A stretch of DNA of 16,673 bases from JBCCRH01 sp039208045 (GTDB lineage: Bacteria > Bacteroidota > Bacteroidia > Chitinophagales > Saprospiraceae): positions 1 to 16,673 of the forward strand of contig JBCCRH010000078.1 of the NCBI GenBank assembly GCA_039208045.1, read 5' to 3'. The notes beneath the pieces were generated by a model. The model was given only the letters and a program-made list of their open reading frames with translations. It did not search any database and was not told the DNA's origin. Positions 15,592 to 16,673 of this stretch are shown here, piece after piece (position 1 is the first letter of the stretch; every line of letters starts with the position of its first letter). A program made the position numbers and the translations under genes.

Positions 15592-15621
15592 CCCAAAAAT
15601 ATTTTGGGGGGCTTACGCCCC
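15592..15621 (-). other. hairpins with GTAA tetraloop between target and accessory fragment
   Basis: On the minus strand GGGGC-GTAA-GCCCC (15608-15621) forms a GC stem with a GNRA-type loop, and CCCAAAA (15592-15598) pairs with TTTTGGG (15602-15608), sharing one base with the first stem. Small GC hairpins with 4-nt loops downstream of the variable region are known to promote mutagenic retrohoming in DGRs. A terminator is the other reading, although the T-run is short and lies inside the second stem. Confidence 0.45.
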
Positions 15622-15645
15622 ATTAATTCCACCTCTTACGTAGCT

Positions 15646-15711
15646 CCACAACAGCGCTCCCGACACCGGCGGTGCTACTGCTACCGCCTGTTCTGGGAGC
15701 CGCTGCTGTGG
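15646..15711 (-). other. large stem-loop just downstream of the target gene
   Basis: CCACAACAGCGCTCCC (15646-15661) pairs with GGGAGCCGCTGCTGTGG (15695-15711) with one bulge and one mismatch. Inside it GGCGGT (15669-15673 region) pairs with ACCGCC (15683-15688 region), giving a second stem. It begins about 30 bp beyond the stop codon of the FGE-like gene. It may be a transcription terminator for that gene or a cruciform used in DGR target recognition; it is longer than the hairpins described for characterised DGRs. Confidence 0.5.
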
Positions 15712-15742
15712 CGCATAGGCTCACCAAAAGGCACAGAAGGGC

Positions 15743-16673
15743 TTAGCGTGAACTGCGGGCTAGACGAAACCCAACAGAGTCGTTGCGACTCGTCGGGGCG
15801 CTGGCATTGCGAAGGGCGGCACGGCAAGCCTGCGGATTGCTGAGCCAACTGCCGCCGCGAAACACACGATTAGAGCCCGATGCAGCCCCTTTAGGATTTT
15901 GCTGTGCCCCCGAGGAATACTCCCCATACCGATCCTGACACCACTCCCACACATTCCCACTCATATCATATAATCCTAATTGATTCGGCTCCTTCTGGCC
16001 TACCTCGTGCGTACGTCTATCGCTATTACTAGCATACCAAGCTACCGCATTAATATCATTACTACCACTATATAAAAACCCCTCCTTTGCACCTTCCTCC
16101 CCACCACGGGCTGCGTACTCCCATTCTGCCTCGGTAGGCAGACGGTAGTTTTGGCCTGTCTTTTGGCTCAGCCAAGCTGCATAAGCTACTGCATCGTTCC
16201 AAGAAACATGAATAACCGGATGACGATATTTCTCTTCAGGCCTGATCCGACCTGATACGTCACATTTCCAATTCACTCCCTCCTTTAATTCAACATCACT
16301 TCCTGTCCAAATATAACTCGAACCTTCTTGATCTGCATCAGTTTGATAGCCACTATCTTTTATAAAAGATGCAAACTGTCCTACCGTCACCTCATGCATA
16401 CTCATGTAAAAAGTGTCTACCGTTACTTCGTGAGCGGGCTTTTCGTCATCATAGCAATCCCCATCTCGCTCTTCACTGGCGCAGCCCATGGTGAAGGTAC
16501 CACCGGGAATTGGTACCATCTTTGGTATTGGAATTTCGTTGGCTAGCTCATCTTCACTATCTGTAGCTCCGTCAGACACAATAATAGTCTCCACTCCATC
16601 CTGCGTAGTAGTAGGTGCAGCTGCTTCCTCTCCAATATCAATAACTTCTGCCTGGCGGCTACCACAAACGCGA
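15743..16673 (-). CDS. FGE-sulfatase (C-type-lectin fold) lipoprotein, probable DGR target; 5' end outside window
   Basis: The frame is open to the window edge; the GTG at 16592-16594 is internal, because 26 more codons precede it and begin RVCGSRQAEV, where VCGS looks like the end of a lipobox. The protein is thus probably a surface or periplasmic lipoprotein. After an acidic, Thr/Ala-rich linker comes an FGE-sulfatase domain: MVPIPGGTFTMGC, EVTVGQFASF, HVSWNDAVAYAAWLS, YRLPTEAEWEYAARGG, LGLYDMSGNVWEWCQD, then RVFRGGSW and VGFRLARSSR. Of the two active-site cysteines of true formylglycine-generating enzyme, one is replaced by Ser and one remains, so it is probably a binding protein. The last ~40 codons match the variable region of DGR targets. 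Downstream are two hairpins and a truncated DGR accessory frame. Expected role: display of a diversified ligand-binding surface outside the cell. Confidence 0.82.
   Translation of the reverse strand, partial: RVCGSRQAEVIDIGEEAAAPTTTQDGVETIIVSDGATDSEDELANEIPIPKMVPIPGGTFTMGCASEERDGDCYDDEKPAHEVTVDTFYMSMHEVTVGQFASFIKDSGYQTDADQEGSSYIWTGSDVELKEGVNWKCDVSGRIRPEEKYRHPVIHVSWNDAVAYAAWLSQKTGQNYRLPTEAEWEYAARGGEEGAKEGFLYSGSNDINAVAWYASNSDRRTHEVGQKEPNQLGLYDMSGNVWEWCQDRYGEYSSGAQQNPKGAASGSNRVFRGGSWLSNPQACRAALRNASAPTSRNDSVGFRLARSSR
15765..15868 (-). other. putative DGR variable region (VR)
   Basis: The 3' end of the FGE-like gene reads Arg-Val-x-Arg-Gly-Gly-Ser-Trp-x-x-Asn-Pro-x-x-Cys-Arg and so on to Val-Gly-Phe-Arg-Leu. 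At the positions where DGR templates usually encode Asn (AAY), this gene has Phe TTT, Leu CTC, Ser AGC, Ala GCT, Leu CTT, Ala GCC, Ser AGC, Ser AGT, Asp GAC and Ser TCT: all NNY codons, as adenine-specific mutagenesis of AAY would produce. The invariant codons between them are Arg, Gly, Pro and Cys. The matching template repeat was not found in the window. Confidence 0.6.

Noticed and set aside
15105..15742. DGR template repeat
   Set aside because: I compared this stretch by eye with the putative variable region on both strands and found no A-rich near-copy; only hairpins and the accessory fragment are there.
15743..16673. Active formylglycine-generating enzyme
   Set aside because: One of the two active-site cysteines is replaced by Ser within the variable stretch, and no sulfatase gene is near; a lectin-like binding role fits better.

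Overview
The window looks like a chromosomal segment of a Bacteroidota bacterium, probably from the Saprospiria (Lewinella/Haliscomenobacter-like). The case rests on gene content: a DUF6090 single-span protein, an ECF sigma/anti-sigma pair beside a TPR-CHAT protein, an azurin lipoprotein, an outer-membrane protein with a Bacteroidota-type N-terminal domain, and no obvious Shine-Dalgarno sequences. This is an inference from protein families; no rRNA or other taxonomic marker is present. No tRNA, rRNA, CRISPR array or intact insertion sequence was seen.

Layout, left to right. (1) 2-448: 3' part of a YdeI/OmpD-associated family gene, convergent with an azurin lipoprotein gene (453-965, minus). 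(2) 1051-2982, minus, AT-rich: a DUF6090 protein and a solitary RecF/OLD-like AAA ATPase, separated by a short palindromic repeat. (3) 3081-9111: a signalling cluster. An ECF sigma factor and its membrane anti-sigma factor with a TPR-like outer domain run leftward. A beta-barrel protein and an exported TPR-CHAT protein with an intact His/Cys dyad run rightward. The divergent promoter region between them is two-fold symmetric. The TPR-CHAT gene switches base composition sharply near 7560. (4) 9214-11101: a DUF1772 membrane protein and an FAD disulfide oxidoreductase, probably one operon. (5) 11173-12273: an AT-rich class II Fic AMP-transferase preceded by iterated repeats. It converges on (6) 12278-14944, minus: a large fusion of a RelE-like domain, a UvrD-type helicase and ankyrin repeats, a defence-like architecture. 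(7) 14945-15460: non-coding and full of palindromes, including a 183-bp imperfect palindrome centred at 15259. (8) 15461-16673, minus: the 3' part of a lipoprotein with an FGE-sulfatase (C-type-lectin fold) domain whose last ~40 codons have the pattern of a diversity-generating retroelement (DGR) variable region. It is followed by two hairpins and a 42-codon fragment of what looks like the DGR HRDC-type accessory gene.

The main discovery candidate is region 8, read as a DGR whose reverse transcriptase and template repeat are missing from the window. Either it is a decayed DGR cut off by the palindromic element, or it is an orphan target diversified in trans. Second is region 3, where an exported CHAT protease, an anti-sigma factor with a periplasmic domain and a sigma factor could form a proteolytic signalling relay. 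Third is the RelE-UvrD-ankyrin fusion.
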